This document shows, piece by piece, positions 34,631 through 44,637 of a stretch of 64,000 nucleotides of DNA. Where the stretch lies: assembly GCF_016411825.1 (NCBI RefSeq), contig NZ_JAEKMH010000002.1:124001-188000 (forward strand), in the 5' to 3' direction. Numbering within the stretch: position 1 is the stretch's first letter; the number at the start of each line of letters is the position of its first letter. The notes beneath the pieces were generated by a model. It did not search any database and was not told the DNA's origin. It saw nothing but the letters and a program-made list of their open reading frames with translations. Both the position numbers and the translations under genes were made by a program. Origin of the DNA: Devosia sediminis. Its GTDB lineage: Bacteria; Pseudomonadota; Alphaproteobacteria; Rhizobiales; Devosiaceae.

Positions 34631-36087
34631 ATGTCCTCGATCGGCACTGAAATGCGGCAGACCAGCCCTTCGGGTGCAAAGTCCACTTCGGCGCCGCCGG
34701 CCGGAGCATATTGCAGACTGCGGGCAATGACCGTCTGGCCAAAACCCTTGCGCGTTGGCGGCGTCACCACCGGTCCGCCGCTCTCCTGCCACTCGATCAC
34801 GAAGCGATCCGGCTGGGCTGCTGTCTCGACATATTCGCGAACCGAAACCTTGCCGCCCGGCACCGACAGCGCGCCATATTTGGTGGCATTGGTGGCCAGC
34901 TCGTGCAGCACGAGGCCCAGCGCGATGGCCGCCCGCGGGCTGAGCGAATGCCCCAGATCGTGCACGACCAGCCGACCCGACACGCCGCTCGTATAGGGCG
35001 CCAGTTCGCTCAGCACGACATCCTCGATGGTGAGGTTGGTCCAGGAATTCTCCGCAAGCAGGTTATGCGTCGCCGCCAGGGCCTGGATGCGGCCGGTAAA
35101 AGCCTTCTGGAACCCTTCCAGCGTATCTTCGTGATGCAGGGTGCGGCTGGCGATGGATTGCACCAGCGCCAGCGTGTTCTTCACGCGGTGGTCCAGTTCG
35201 CGCATCATCAGCAACTGCTGCTTCTCGGCGGCCTTGCGCTGCGACAGGTCGACCATGGTGACGACGCAGCCGCTGATGGCGTCATTGCCGATCTGCAGCG
35301 GCGCCGCGCTGACCAGGTAGTCCTTGGCCTTAGGCGCGTTGGGCGCATGGGCCTCGACGCCCTGGACAGGCGTGCCCTGCACGGCCATCTGCACGATGTC
35401 TTCCGACTGCATCAGGCCTGTCGCATTGGGAAACACCAGCGGCACGGCCTGCGCGAAGGTCAGGCCCAGCGGATCGCCGTCGAACACGGCATGCGAGGCC
35501 GTATTGGCGTGGGTGATGACGCCATTGCGGTCGCAGACCAGCACCGCTTCATTGGCCGAGGCAATGACCGCGCGGGCGGCGCGCTCATTCTGCTCGGCAG
35601 CCTGGGCGCGCACCTGCTCGGTGACGTCGGTAAAGGTCACGGCCACCCCGAGCGTCGTCGAGAGGCGCAGCGGCGTGGCGGCCAGCACGTAGTGGACCCG
35701 CTCGCCGTTGCGATCGAACTCCACCTCTGTGGATACCGGGCCAACAAGCGGCGGCACCAGCAGCCGCTGGATGGCTTCCGCCACCGGCGCCTGCGCCACG
35801 TCGGAGAACAGCGTCCCCTGCACCGAATTCTGCGTGACGCCGAGCACGGCGTTCATGTTGGCATTGGCGTAGAGGATGCGACCCGTCTGGTCGACGGCCA
35901 CGGCCCCCACATTCATCACTTCCATGAAGGCGTGGTAGGCATCGGCACCACCACCGATGTCGAACACCTGCGGATTGCTGAGCTCACCCACCACCAGCGC
36001 GTCCACATCGCCCTGGTGAATCGCCCTTATCGTGTCTTCGGCTTCCGAAAGACGGCGGCGAAGCTCGGCAATCTCATCGAGGCTCAT
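34618..36087 (-). CDS. HWE-family sensor histidine kinase with two PAS domains (Kai output kinase)
   Basis: The 489-residue soluble kinase has an N-terminal helix (1-32), PAS 1 (about 48-160), PAS 2 (about 170-285) and an HWE/HisKA_2 kinase core. The phospho-acceptor is His300 in [13 protein letters not shown], the N-box is [12 protein letters not shown], and the WxE signature is in IEWQESGG. It has no membrane segment or receiver. Its ATG overlaps the kaiB stop (ATGA), so it is translationally coupled to the clock genes. By analogy with KaiC-SasA signalling it is the probable output kinase; its response regulator is not in this operon. Confidence 0.92.
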   Translation of the reverse strand: MSLDEIAELRRRLSEAEDTIRAIHQGDVDALVVGELSNPQVFDIGGGADAYHAFMEVMNVGAVAVDQTGRILYANANMNAVLGVTQNSVQGTLFSDVAQAPVAEAIQRLLVPPLVGPVSTEVEFDRNGERVHYVLAATPLRLSTTLGVAVTFTDVTEQVRAQAAEQNERAARAVIASANEAVLVCDRNGVITHANTASHAVFDGDPLGLTFAQAVPLVFPNATGLMQSEDIVQMAVQGTPVQGVEAHAPNAPKAKDYLVSAAPLQIGNDAISGCVVTMVDLSQRKAAEKQQLLMMRELDHRVKNTLALVQSIASRTLHHEDTLEGFQKAFTGRIQALAATHNLLAENSWTNLTIEDVVLSELAPYTSGVSGRLVVHDLGHSLSPRAAIALGLVLHELATNATKYGALSVPGGKVSVREYVETAAQPDRFVIEWQESGGPVVTPPTRKGFGQTVIARSLQYAPAGGAEVDFAPEGLVCRISVPIEDMAGQ

Positions 36088-36371
36088 TCGCCTTGCACCT
36101 TGAGGCTGACCAGCACTTTTTCGACATCGGACAGGTCACCGATGATCTTGCGGATCGGCACGGGCAGTTCACGCACCAGCGTCGGAATGGCGACGATGCT
36201 GTGCTCCTTGGCCAGCTTGGGGTTCTGGCGCAGGTCGATCACTTCGATCTCGTACTGGCCCGGCATATGCTGTTCGGTGATCGACTTGAGATTGGCAATG
36301 GCCGCCAGGGATTTCGGCGTCTGCCCCGCCACGTAGAGGGTCAGCTTCTTGGGATGGGTTAGTTCGCTCAT
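36084..36371 (-). CDS. kaiB: KaiB circadian clock protein homologue
   Basis: The 95-residue thioredoxin-like protein aligns well with cyanobacterial KaiB throughout: [43 protein letters not shown] and [14 protein letters not shown]. In cyanobacteria KaiB switches fold to bind KaiC and reset phosphorylation. ATG 36371 is one base after the kaiC stop, and the gene ends in a four-base overlap with the kinase. The longer frame from 36422 lies inside kaiC and was rejected. Confidence 0.95.
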   Translation of the reverse strand: MSELTHPKKLTLYVAGQTPKSLAAIANLKSITEQHMPGQYEIEVIDLRQNPKLAKEHSIVAIPTLVRELPVPIRKIIGDLSDVEKVLVSLKVQGE

Positions 36372-36372
36372 T

Positions 36373-38067
36373 TCAATCTCTGTTGCCGCCGCCACGACGG
36401 CTGGCTTCCATGTCGGCGGCATCGACCGCCGACTGACGTTGATACTCGACTTCCGCCGTCGCGGCAGCCGTCAATTCGGCCTCGTCCGCGTCCAGTTCTG
36501 CCTTGAGGGCCTCGATCTGTGCCATGGCCTTGCGGCGGCGGGCTTCGACCTGCTTCCTGCGGCGCTCGACTTCCCCGGCGCGCTCGACTTCCGTCCGGCG
36601 CGCCCGTGCTTCCTCGAAGCGTCGTGCCGATCCGGTCAGCGCACCGGTTTCGCCCAGATAGGGCGGCAGCAGATCGATGCCGTTCTTGCTCATCACGAAT
36701 TCCCGCACCTGGTTTGAGTGCTGGGTGCCGCGCGCCTTGAGCAGATAAAGTTCACGGTTGAATTCGCCGCCGCTTTCCCGGTTGAGCATCAGCACCCAGC
36801 CATCCATCAGCGACGAGAGGCCCGCATCTGTCTCCACATTGCCGTCCTGGCTGTGCATGAGGTGGGTGAACACGGCAGTAACGCCGCGGTTCTTGAGAAA
36901 GTCCACCATGCGCAGCAGCATGGCCTGCACTTCCAGCCGGTCGCCACTTTCCATGAAGGCCGAGATCGGATCGAGCACAACCACGCGCGGATCGAATTTC
37001 TGCACTTCGCGCAGCATGATCGCCAGGTGCATCTCGAGACTGTAGAAGGTCGGCCGCGCCGAAATGAAGCGCACGAGGCTGCCCTTGATGAACGGCTCGA
37101 GATCCATGCCGATCGAGCGCATGTTGCGCACGATCTGCTCCTGCGATTCCTCGAAGGAAAAGTAGATCGACCGCTCGCCGCGCTCGGCAGCGGCATAGAC
37201 GAAGCTGGCCGAAAGCGACGACTTGCCTGAGCCGGCGACGCCCGAAATCAGGATCGACGAGCCGCGATGGAAACCACCGCCAACGAGCATGGCGTCGAGA
37301 TCCGGCACGCCCGAGGCAATTCGATCCTCGAACACCTTGTGGTTGAGGCCGAGGGAACTGACCGGCAGCACCGAAAAACCGTCGCGGTCGATCAGGAACG
37401 GATATTCGTTGGTCCCGTGCGCCGTACCGCGATATTTCACGATCCGCATGCGGCGGGTGGAAATCTGGTTGTGCACACGGTGATCGAGCAGGATCACGCA
37501 GTCGGAGACATATTCCTCGAGACCCTGGCGCGTCAGCGAGCCGTCGCCGCGCTCGGCGGTGATGACCGTGGTCATCCCCTTGTCCTTGAGCCAGTCGAAC
37601 AGCCGCCGGATTTCGGCGCGCAGCACGGCCTGGTTGGTGAAGGCCGAAAACAGGCTCTCGATCGTATCGAGCACGACGCGCTTTGCGCCAATGGCGTCGA
37701 TCGCCAGTTCGAGACGCAGAAACAACCCTTCCAGATCGAAGTCGCCGATCTCGGCTACCTCGGATGGGTTGATGGCGATATGCTCCATGGAAATCTTGTC
37801 GGCGGCGATCAGTCCTTCCACGTCGAAGCCGAGCGAGGCCACATTCGCCGCAATATCGTCCGGCCGCTCCTCGAACGTGACGAAGACGCCCGGCTCGTCA
37901 TAGTCGCGGGCGCCGTGCACCAGGAATGTCGTGGCAAAGAGCGTCTTGCCGCATCCGGCCGAACCACAGACCAGTGTCGGCCGGCCTGTCGGGAGCCCCC
38001 CGAGGGTCAGCTCGTCGAACCCTTCTATGCCCGTGAGGGATTTGGCTATGCCGTGCGACGTGTCCAT
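36373..38067 (-). CDS. kaiC: KaiC circadian clock ATPase/kinase homologue
   Basis: The 564-residue protein has tandem KaiC domains. CI has Walker A GSAGCGKT (35-42) and catalytic Glu pair 66-67; CII has GVAGSGKS (276-283) and Glu pair 306-307. The phosphorylation site aligned with Ser431/Thr432 of S. elongatus KaiC is Ser418-Ser419 in [10 protein letters not shown] basic-acidic coiled coil (about 484-545) replaces the A-loop tail, consistent with absence of KaiA. ATG 38067 is preceded by GGAA; GTG 38100 would add 11 residues. First gene of kaiC-kaiB-kinase. Confidence 0.94.
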   Translation of the reverse strand: MDTSHGIAKSLTGIEGFDELTLGGLPTGRPTLVCGSAGCGKTLFATTFLVHGARDYDEPGVFVTFEERPDDIAANVASLGFDVEGLIAADKISMEHIAINPSEVAEIGDFDLEGLFLRLELAIDAIGAKRVVLDTIESLFSAFTNQAVLRAEIRRLFDWLKDKGMTTVITAERGDGSLTRQGLEEYVSDCVILLDHRVHNQISTRRMRIVKYRGTAHGTNEYPFLIDRDGFSVLPVSSLGLNHKVFEDRIASGVPDLDAMLVGGGFHRGSSILISGVAGSGKSSLSASFVYAAAERGERSIYFSFEESQEQIVRNMRSIGMDLEPFIKGSLVRFISARPTFYSLEMHLAIMLREVQKFDPRVVVLDPISAFMESGDRLEVQAMLLRMVDFLKNRGVTAVFTHLMHSQDGNVETDAGLSSLMDGWVLMLNRESGGEFNRELYLLKARGTQHSNQVREFVMSKNGIDLLPPYLGETGALTGSARRFEEARARRTEVERAGEVERRRKQVEARRRKAMAQIEALKAELDADEAELTAAATAEVEYQRQSAVDAADMEASRRGGGNRD

Positions 38068-38471
38068 TCCGGTTCCAACGCTCTTGAACTGCTTCAACAC
38101 CAGGTATGCGGGCCGCGGCCCAAAGGAGGCCTATCCTCCGGCGATGCCTGTCTTGCCGAATTGTCTTATGTCAGGCTCCGGGACTAAGCCAGACCGCATT
38201 TGGTGCAAGCGTGCGGGGGATTGATCTGCGTTAACGGCAGGCGGCATCACCCGCTCGCCCTGCAGCGAGAGGCCCGGCAGATTCCGGTTTTGGCTTGGCC
38301 CACGGTTACGGATCAGATTGCCCCCTATCGCCGCACAACGGCCATCCGGCAAAAGAGTTCAATATGGGGATGCAATATTGTGCTGGCGCTGGTCGGTCCG
38401 CCATTTCCGTTGACAGCCAGACCGCCCCCGCTATGGTCCGCGCACCGTTTTCTGCCGTCCAGGACCTGTCC
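38068..38471. other. Divergent intergenic region kaiC / dapD
   Basis: This 404-bp gap separates divergent kaiC and dapD. It contains the dapD promoter (38410-38437) and a short GGAGG-N5-CCTCC hairpin at 38125-38139 near the kaiC start. I found no obvious kaiC promoter of the sigma-70 or GGAAC-type EcfG class and no convincing reading frame. Confidence 0.5.
38410..38437 (+). promoter_or_regulatory. Sigma-70 promoter of dapD
   Basis: TTGACA (38410-38415), a 16-bp spacer, then TATGGT (38432-38437). The transcript would start about 28 bp before the dapD ATG. Confidence 0.65.
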
Positions 38472-39314
38472 ATGTCGCATACCCAGCTCGCCCAGATCAT
38501 CGACACTGCTTTCGAGAACCGCGCCGAGATCAATTTCGGCACGCAGGGCGAAGTGCGTGATGCCGTCAACGAGGCGCTGAACCTGCTCGATGCCGGCAAG
38601 GCCCGCGTCGCCGAGAAGGTCGATGGCAAGTGGCAGGTCAATCAGTGGCTCAAGCGCGCCGTGCTGCTCTCCTTCCGCCTCAACGACAATGTCGCCATGG
38701 CTGGCGGGCCGCAGCAGTCAACCTGGTGGGACAAGGTGCCGACCAAGTTTGAGGGCTGGGGCGAGAATACCTGGCGCGCTGCCGGCTTCCGCGCCGTGCC
38801 CGGGGCCATCGTGCGCAAGTCCGCCTTCGTGGGCAAGGGCGCCATCCTGATGCCCAGCTTCGTCAACCTGGGCGCCTATGTCGATGAGAACACTATGGTC
38901 GACACCTGGGTGACGGTCGGCTCCTGCGCCCAGATCGGCAAGAACGTTCACCTCTCGGGCGGCGTCGGCATTGGCGGGGTGCTCGAGCCACTGCAGGCCG
39001 GTCCCACCATCATCGAGGACAACTGCTTTATCGGCGCGCGTTCCGAAATCGTCGAGGGCGTGGTCGTGGGCGAAGGCTCGGTCGTTTCCATGGGCGTCTT
39101 CATCGGTGCCTCCACCAAGGTGGTGAACCGCCAGACCGGCGAAATCCACATGGGCTATGTGCCGCCCTATTCGGTCGTGGTCTCGGGTTCGCTACCGGGC
39201 AAGCCGCTGCCCGATGGCAATCGCGGTCCGAACCTTTATTGCGCGGTTATCGTCAAGACTGTCGACGCCCAGACCCGTTCCAAGACCGGCATCAACGAAC
39301 TGCTCCGCGACTGA
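38472..39314 (+). CDS. dapD: 2,3,4,5-tetrahydropyridine-2,6-dicarboxylate N-succinyltransferase
   Basis: The 280-residue enzyme catalyses the succinylation step of lysine and diaminopimelate synthesis. It has an N-terminal helical domain and a left-handed beta helix of hexapeptide repeats (about 105-230: [50 protein letters not shown]). ATG 38472 lies 35 bp after the TATGGT box. DapE, which acts two steps later, is encoded 585 bp downstream on the same strand. Confidence 0.96.
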   Translation: MSHTQLAQIIDTAFENRAEINFGTQGEVRDAVNEALNLLDAGKARVAEKVDGKWQVNQWLKRAVLLSFRLNDNVAMAGGPQQSTWWDKVPTKFEGWGENTWRAAGFRAVPGAIVRKSAFVGKGAILMPSFVNLGAYVDENTMVDTWVTVGSCAQIGKNVHLSGGVGIGGVLEPLQAGPTIIEDNCFIGARSEIVEGVVVGEGSVVSMGVFIGASTKVVNRQTGEIHMGYVPPYSVVVSGSLPGKPLPDGNRGPNLYCAVIVKTVDAQTRSKTGINELLRD

Positions 39315-39404
39315 ACCTCAATACTCCTGCTGCTGGTGGGAAATGCGGCGGCAATTTACTCTCTGTCGGGCCGGAGATGATTCCGGTCCAACAAGGGGGA
39401 TTAA

Positions 39405-39881
39405 ATGGATAAGTTGGTTTCTCTTCTCACCACGACCGAGGGTCGCATCGGCCGCCAGCAGTGGTGGATCGGCATTGTTTCGCTGATCGTCATCGCGCTG
39501 GTGGCCAATATTGTTTTCGGCATCATCAGCTTCGGCAATGTCGTCGTCGTCGCCTGGCTCAATGTGCTTTTGAGCGTGGTCTTTCTCTGGCCCGGCTACT
39601 GCATCGGCATCAAGCGCCGCCGCGATCGCAACAATGACGGCACCGATCTCAAGATCTTTCTCGCCATCTCGGTCGTGCTCAACCTGCTCTCGGCCACCGG
39701 GATCGGTGTGACCTGGACGGATATGGGCGGCGTCATGATGCCCGTGCCGGCCATGTGGCTGAGCCTGCTCAACCTCGCCTTCGGCATCTTCGCCATCTAC
39801 ATGCTGGTCCAGCTTGGTTTCCTCAAGGGCACGACCGGCACCAATACCTATGGCGCTGATCCGCTCAACGCCGCCGCCTGA
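39405..39881 (+). CDS. DUF805 family membrane protein
   Basis: The 158-residue protein has four hydrophobic segments and the DUF805 hallmarks: a GRIGRQQWWIG segment at the start and the cytoplasmic RRRDRNNDG motif after the second helix pair. The function is unknown. It lies between dapD and dapE, 18 bp before the latter, and has an AGGGGGA ribosome site. Confidence 0.88.
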   Translation: MDKLVSLLTTTEGRIGRQQWWIGIVSLIVIALVANIVFGIISFGNVVVVAWLNVLLSVVFLWPGYCIGIKRRRDRNNDGTDLKIFLAISVVLNLLSATGIGVTWTDMGGVMMPVPAMWLSLLNLAFGIFAIYMLVQLGFLKGTTGTNTYGADPLNAAA

Positions 39882-39899
39882 CCGAAAACTGGAGCCGTC

Positions 39900-41075
39900 T
39901 TGACCATCGACCCGCAATCCCTGCTCGAACGCCTCATTGCCTGTCCCTCGGTGACCCCCGAGGAAGCCGGGGCGCTTGATCTGCTGCAAGCCGAACTGGA
40001 AAGCCTCGGCTTTGCGGTGACCAGGCTGCGCTTCGAGGGCGACGGCTCCTATCCGGTCGACAACCTCTTTGCCACGCGCGGGCAGGGCGGTCGCCGCTTG
40101 CTCTTTGCCGGCCATACCGATGTGGTGCCGCCCGGCGAGGTGGCGCACTGGACCAGCGATCCCTTCACGCCGCGCATTGAAGATGGCCGGATCTACGGCC
40201 GCGGCGCCGCCGACATGAAGTCCGGCATCGCGGCCTTCGTCGCGGCTTGCTCGGCTGTTTCGCCCGAAGCGGGCACCATCCATCTCGCCATCACCAATGA
40301 CGAGGAAGCCGACGCCATCAACGGCACCGAAAAGCTGGTTCGCTGGATGGCCGACAATGGCCACGGCTTCGATTTCGCCATTGTCGGCGAGCCGAGCTCC
40401 ACCGACGTTCTGGGCGACAGCATCAAGATCGGCCGGCGCGGCTCCTTCTCCGGCAAGGTCACGGTGACCGGCACGCAGGGCCACGTTGCCTATCCGCATA
40501 AGGCCAACAACCCGCTGCCACTGCTGGCCGCCATCGCCACGGCCCTTTCGTCCGAACAGCTCGACGGGGGCACGGCGCATTTCCCGGCCTCCAACCTCGA
40601 ACTGACGACCATCGATGTGGGCAATCCGGTCGGCAACGTCATTCCCATGAGCGGCACGCTCCGCTTCAACATCCGCTACAACGACCTCTGGACGCCGGAG
40701 ACCCTCGAAACGTGGATCATGGACCGGTTGATGCTCGCCAAGATGCACAATACCGATCCGACACGGCAGGGGTGCCGCGTCGATTTCGAGGTCTCTGGCG
40801 TGCCCTCGCGGTCATTCCTGTCGCCCCTGGGGCGCGACATCGAGACGCTCTCCGCCGTCATCGCCGAGCGCAATGGCCGGGCCCCCGAATATTCCACCGG
40901 CGGCGGCACATCCGACGCGCGCTTCATCGCCCAGTATGGGCCGGTGGTCGAATGCGGCCTTGTCGGTCCGTCCATGCACAAGACCGACGAGCATATCGCC
41001 CTCAGCGACCTCTCCGGCCTGACTGAGATTTACGCCGCCTTCATGCGCCGCTTCTTTGCGGAGCCGGGCGCATGA
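39900..41075 (+). CDS. dapE: Succinyl-diaminopimelate desuccinylase
   Basis: The 391-residue M20 metallopeptidase-fold enzyme removes succinate from N-succinyl-LL-diaminopimelate. Metal and catalytic residues are visible in FAGHTDVVPPGE, GRGAADMKSGIAAFV, ITNDEEADAING and the C-terminal GPSMHKTDEH. The start is TTG 39900, supported by a GGAG site 10 bases upstream; no ATG is near. Its stop overlaps the next membrane protein gene (ATGA). Confidence 0.95.
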   Translation: MTIDPQSLLERLIACPSVTPEEAGALDLLQAELESLGFAVTRLRFEGDGSYPVDNLFATRGQGGRRLLFAGHTDVVPPGEVAHWTSDPFTPRIEDGRIYGRGAADMKSGIAAFVAACSAVSPEAGTIHLAITNDEEADAINGTEKLVRWMADNGHGFDFAIVGEPSSTDVLGDSIKIGRRGSFSGKVTVTGTQGHVAYPHKANNPLPLLAAIATALSSEQLDGGTAHFPASNLELTTIDVGNPVGNVIPMSGTLRFNIRYNDLWTPETLETWIMDRLMLAKMHNTDPTRQGCRVDFEVSGVPSRSFLSPLGRDIETLSAVIAERNGRAPEYSTGGGTSDARFIAQYGPVVECGLVGPSMHKTDEHIALSDLSGLTEIYAAFMRRFFAEPGA

Positions 41076-41611
41076 CGATTTTCAAGGCATTGCAGCAGGC
41101 GATCCAGGGCTGGATCATGATCGTGCGGGGCGAGGCCGGCTGGCAGGATCGCTTTCGTCTCACCATGCCCGGCCTCGCGACCGCTCTGGTGCTGTTCTAC
41201 CTCTTCGCCTTTCTCGGCGTTGTCCTGGCGTCGCTCAGCTTCGGCGTGCCCACGCTGGCGGAACTGATCGCCACCATGGGCCTGCAATCACTGTTCCTCG
41301 TGGCGCTGCTGATCGGCATCTTCGGCACCCGCGCCGCCGTCAAGGACCGGGGCGCGATCCTGCCGCTGCTGGTGCCCGGCGTTTATGCACTCACCTTCTA
41401 TCTCATCCTCGGGGCGCTGCTTTCGCTCGTGGCCGGTTTTCTGCTGCCGCTGCTGTGGCTGGGGCTGCTTGTCCTGCTGTTCCGGCTCGGCCGCATGGCG
41501 GGGGGCTGGAGCATCGGCGTTTCGGCAGCCTTCGCAGTCTTGACCATCCTTCTTCTTGTCGGCACGCCGATCGCGCTCTACATGATGCCAGCGCCTATTC
41601 CTGCTGCCTGA
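41072..41611 (+). CDS. Membrane protein of unknown function
   Basis: The 179-residue protein has a soluble N-terminus (IMIVRGEAGWQDRFRLT) and about five membrane helices rich in Leu/Val. No family was recognised. The start overlaps the dapE stop by four bases, and the next gene starts 14 bp downstream, so three genes form one unit. The shared short N-terminal helix preceding the membrane part suggests kinship with the following protein. Confidence 0.8.
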   Translation: MTIFKALQQAIQGWIMIVRGEAGWQDRFRLTMPGLATALVLFYLFAFLGVVLASLSFGVPTLAELIATMGLQSLFLVALLIGIFGTRAAVKDRGAILPLLVPGVYALTFYLILGALLSLVAGFLLPLLWLGLLVLLFRLGRMAGGWSIGVSAAFAVLTILLLVGTPIALYMMPAPIPAA

Positions 41612-41625
41612 GACGAGATAGTTCC

Positions 41626-42201
41626 TTGCCCCAGACCCTGCCGACATTTTTCGAGGAAGCCCGCGACGCCGCCCGTGGCGCCTGGGCTCTGGTCCTGGGC
41701 CGGCAGGACGCGCCGCGCTACTTCGATTTTTCGACGCGCGGGGTGATCGGCAGCCTCATCGCCCTTGTCCTGGCGGTTGGCGTCAGCGTCTTCGGGCCGC
41801 AATTGCTCGGCGTGCCCTCACCGGTCGGTGCGGCGGCCATGATGACCCTGCTGTCGGTGCTGCTGTTCGCCATCCAGATCGGGGCCGCCTATCTGGTGCT
41901 GAACCTTCTGGGCCGCCTCGACGGGTTCCTGCCCTATCTCGTGGCCGACAACTGGGTCAATTTCTACGTGTCACTCATCGGCGCCGTTAGCATCGTGCTG
42001 CTGGGTGGCAGCGATGTCATGCTGGTCGCGGTGGGCCTGCTCAGCATCATCGTCGAAATCAACATCGCCCGCCGCATCGTCACCCTAGCGCCCATGCAGA
42101 TCGCCATCTTCATTGTCGCGCAGGTGGCCGCGCAACTGATCGGCCTCCTCGTCCTCGGTGGCGTCATCCTTCAGGCGATGGGCCCGCTGCCTCCGGGATA
42201 G
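41626..42201 (+). CDS. Membrane protein of unknown function
   Basis: The 191-residue protein begins with a soluble segment ([20 protein letters not shown], then [11 protein letters not shown]) and has about five membrane helices. The start is TTG 41626; the frame is open far upstream but overlaps the preceding gene. It is co-directional with dapE and the previous membrane gene. The last 31 bp overlap the 3' end of convergent truA. No function was recognised. Confidence 0.75.
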   Translation: MPQTLPTFFEEARDAARGAWALVLGRQDAPRYFDFSTRGVIGSLIALVLAVGVSVFGPQLLGVPSPVGAAAMMTLLSVLLFAIQIGAAYLVLNLLGRLDGFLPYLVADNWVNFYVSLIGAVSIVLLGGSDVMLVAVGLLSIIVEINIARRIVTLAPMQIAIFIVAQVAAQLIGLLVLGGVILQAMGPLPPG

Positions 42202-42932
42202 TCGACGCCCGTGAGATAGAGCCCGCTCGCAGGCGCCATCGGCCCGCACCGCCGCCGGTCGGCGGCATCCAGCGCTGCCCGGAAGTCTGCCGGGCTCCAT
42301 TTGCCTTCACCCACGAGCTTCAGCGATCCGACCATCGAGCGCACCTGATGGTGGAGGAAGCTGCGGGCGCTGGCGGTGATCGACACCACTTCGTCATCGC
42401 CCGTGACATCGAACGCGTCCAGCGTGCGAATGGGCGAATTGGCCTGGCATTCCGCCGAGCGGAAGGTGGAAAAATCGTGCTGTCCGAGAATAAGCTGCGC
42501 CGCCTCGTGCATCCGCGCGGCGTCGAGCGGCACCGGCACGTGCCACACCTGGTTGCGCTCGATGGCGGCGGGGGCGCGACGGTTGAGGATGCGGTATTCG
42601 TAGTGTCGGGCCGTGGCCGAGAACCGCGCCTCGAAGTCCGTGCCCACCGTCTCGCAGGCGATGATCACGACGGGGTCGGGCTTGAGATGGTAGTTCAGCG
42701 CCTCGCGGATGCGGAACGGGTCCCAGTCCTTGCCGAGGTCGAAATGCGCCACCTGGCCCAGCGCATGCACGCCCGCATCGGTGCGCCCGGCGGCCTGCGT
42801 GGTCACCGTCTCCCCCGAGAAGCGCGCAATGGCTTCCTCCAGCGCCTGCTGCACGCTCATCCGATCCGCCTGCCGCTGCCAGCCGCAAAACGGGGTTCCG
42901 TCATATTCGATCGTGAGCTTGAAGCGGGCCAT
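42171..42932 (-). CDS. truA: tRNA pseudouridine(38-40) synthase
   Basis: The 253-residue enzyme modifies U38-U40 in tRNA anticodon arms. The catalytic Asp is Asp52 in [28 protein letters not shown] near the C-terminus is also conserved. It overlaps the fmt stop by one base (TAATG), typical of the def-fmt-truA cluster of alphaproteobacteria. Its 3' end overlaps a convergent membrane protein gene. Confidence 0.96.
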   Translation of the reverse strand: MARFKLTIEYDGTPFCGWQRQADRMSVQQALEEAIARFSGETVTTQAAGRTDAGVHALGQVAHFDLGKDWDPFRIREALNYHLKPDPVVIIACETVGTDFEARFSATARHYEYRILNRRAPAAIERNQVWHVPVPLDAARMHEAAQLILGQHDFSTFRSAECQANSPIRTLDAFDVTGDDEVVSITASARSFLHHQVRSMVGSLKLVGEGKWSPADFRAALDAADRRRCGPMAPASGLYLTGVDYPGGSGPIA

Positions 42933-43855
42933 TAGCTGACGGTGGCGGGCAGCGTCCCGGCGCCGCGCAGGAAGGTGGCGGCGTCCATCGCACCCTTGCC
43001 CTCGCGCTGCACCTGGATGAGGCGCACCGCGCCTGTGCCGCAGGCAATGGTCAGCCCGTCGCCCAGCAACGCGCCCGGCGCGCCACTGCCGCTGACCAGG
43101 TTGGATCGCAGAGCCTTGATACGCACCGGCTTGCCCGCCAGTTCCAGTTCGAACCAGGCGCCTGGAAACGGCGACAGGCCGCGGATGCGATTATGCACCG
43201 CCTCGGCGCTCTGCGAGAAATCGATCCGCGCCTCAGCCTTGTCGATTTTCGCCGCATAGGTCTCGCCCTCTGCCGGCTGCGGCGTGAAGTCAAGGCTGCC
43301 GCGCTCCAGCGCCGCCAGCGCCCGGCCCATCAGGTCGGCGCCCAGCCGCATCATCTGGTCGTGCAGTTCGCCGGCGGTCATGTCAGGGCCGATGGGAATG
43401 ATCTCCGTCGGTCCCATCGCGCCAGTATCGAGGCCTTCGTCCATCTGCATCACCACGATGCCGGTCTGGCGGTCGCCTGCCATGATGGCGCGCTGGATGG
43501 GCGCGGCCCCGCGCCAACGCGGCAACAACGAACCATGGAGGTTGAGGCAGCCATAGTCGGGCGCGTCGAGGATTGGCCTGGGGAGGATGAGGCCATAGGC
43601 CACGACCACTGCCACCTCGGCGCCCAGCGAGGCGAACTGCGCCTGCTCGGCCTCGCCCTTGAGCGAGCGCGGGGTGAATACGGGAATGCCGAAGGCCTCT
43701 GCCGTCTCGTGCACGGGGCTCTTGCGCTCGGCCTGGCCCCGGCCCGCGGGCTTGGGTGCGCGCGTATAAACGGCCACGACCTCGTGCCCCGCCGAAACGA
43801 TCTCGGTCAGCGTTGGAACGGAAAAATCGGGCGTACCCATGAAGACGACGCGCAT
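42932..43855 (-). CDS. fmt: Methionyl-tRNA formyltransferase
   Basis: The 307-residue enzyme formylates initiator Met-tRNA. It shows [12 protein letters not shown] at the N-terminus, the catalytic [20 protein letters not shown], and [10 protein letters not shown]-terminal OB-like domain follows after about residue 205. It works with def, encoded upstream across a family A repeat. Confidence 0.96.
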   Translation of the reverse strand: MRVVFMGTPDFSVPTLTEIVSAGHEVVAVYTRAPKPAGRGQAERKSPVHETAEAFGIPVFTPRSLKGEAEQAQFASLGAEVAVVVAYGLILPRPILDAPDYGCLNLHGSLLPRWRGAAPIQRAIMAGDRQTGIVVMQMDEGLDTGAMGPTEIIPIGPDMTAGELHDQMMRLGADLMGRALAALERGSLDFTPQPAEGETYAAKIDKAEARIDFSQSAEAVHNRIRGLSPFPGAWFELELAGKPVRIKALRSNLVSGSGAPGALLGDGLTIACGTGAVRLIQVQREGKGAMDAATFLRGAGTLPATVS

Positions 43856-43871
43856 TTAGGGCTACCTCTTA

Positions 43872-43989
43872 TTCCTCTCCCCATCGGGGAGAGGGTGGAT
43901 CGCCCGAAGGGCGAGACGGGTGAGGGGGATTTCTCCGCCGCTCCCCTCATCCGGCGCTGCGCGCCGCCTTCTCCCAATGGGGAGAAGAA
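43872..43989. repeat. Intergenic palindromic repeat, family A
   Basis: Left unit CTCTCCCCATCGGGGAGAGG plus CGCCCGAAGGGCG and GGTGAGGGGG; right unit CTCATCCGGCGCTGCGCGCC and CTCCCAATGGGGAGAAG. It fills the gap between def and fmt and abuts the def stop. Confidence 0.8.
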
Positions 43990-44505
43990 TTACCGCGCCG
44001 CCAGCTTGGCCTGCTTGTCGAACTTCTTGATGACGCGATCGCGCTTCAGGCGGCTGAGATAGTCGATATAGAGCACGCCATCGAGGTGATCGAGTTCGTG
44101 CTGGATGCAGACCGCCAGCTTGCCTTCGGCTTCCTTGACCACTTCCTTGCCGTCGAGATCGGTATACTTCACCGTCACGTCGTTGGGCCGCTCGACCTCG
44201 TAATAGAGTTCGGGGATGGAAAGGCAGCCTTCCTCGGTCACCTGCATCTGTTCGCCGAAATGGGTGATTTCGGGATTGATCATCACCAGCGGGGCAGGGG
44301 GCTCGCCCTCGCCGGCCAGGTCCATCACCACGATGCGCTTCAACACGCCGATCTGCGGCGCGGCGAGGCCAATGCCCGGCGCGTCATACATGGTGTCCAG
44401 CATGTCCTTGGCCAGCGTCTTGATCTCCGCGTCGACCTCGATGATCGGGTCGGCAACAGCCCGGAGACGGGCATCGGGAATGACGAGAATCGGGCGGATG
44501 GCCAT
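43990..44505 (-). CDS. def: Peptide deformylase
   Basis: The 171-residue metalloenzyme removes the N-formyl group from new proteins. All three PDF motifs are present: GIGLAAPQIG, EGCLSIP and the metal-binding HELDHLDGVL. ATG 44505 (MAIRPILVIPD) matches the usual start. No strong ribosome site is seen. The frame is open far upstream but runs antisense to rmuC. Confidence 0.95.
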   Translation of the reverse strand: MAIRPILVIPDARLRAVADPIIEVDAEIKTLAKDMLDTMYDAPGIGLAAPQIGVLKRIVVMDLAGEGEPPAPLVMINPEITHFGEQMQVTEEGCLSIPELYYEVERPNDVTVKYTDLDGKEVVKEAEGKLAVCIQHELDHLDGVLYIDYLSRLKRDRVIKKFDKQAKLAAR

Positions 44506-44637
44506 GGCAGAAAGTCCGGCGGAGAAAGGATTGCCCCCGATATGGCCATTTCCGGCTCCGCGGTCAACAGCGCAGCGGTCAATCCAGCCGCGCCGCGGAA
44601 CATTTTGCGAACAAAAGAATCGCGCTAGACTGGGTTC

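Noticed and set aside
34711..36336. 541-residue open frame on the plus strand
   Set aside because: Antisense to the HWE kinase and kaiB, which have full family motifs.
38068..38471. kaiA or another small gene between kaiC and dapD
   Set aside because: No frame in this gap has a start, ribosome site and plausible protein composition; kaiA is about 280 residues and would not fit.
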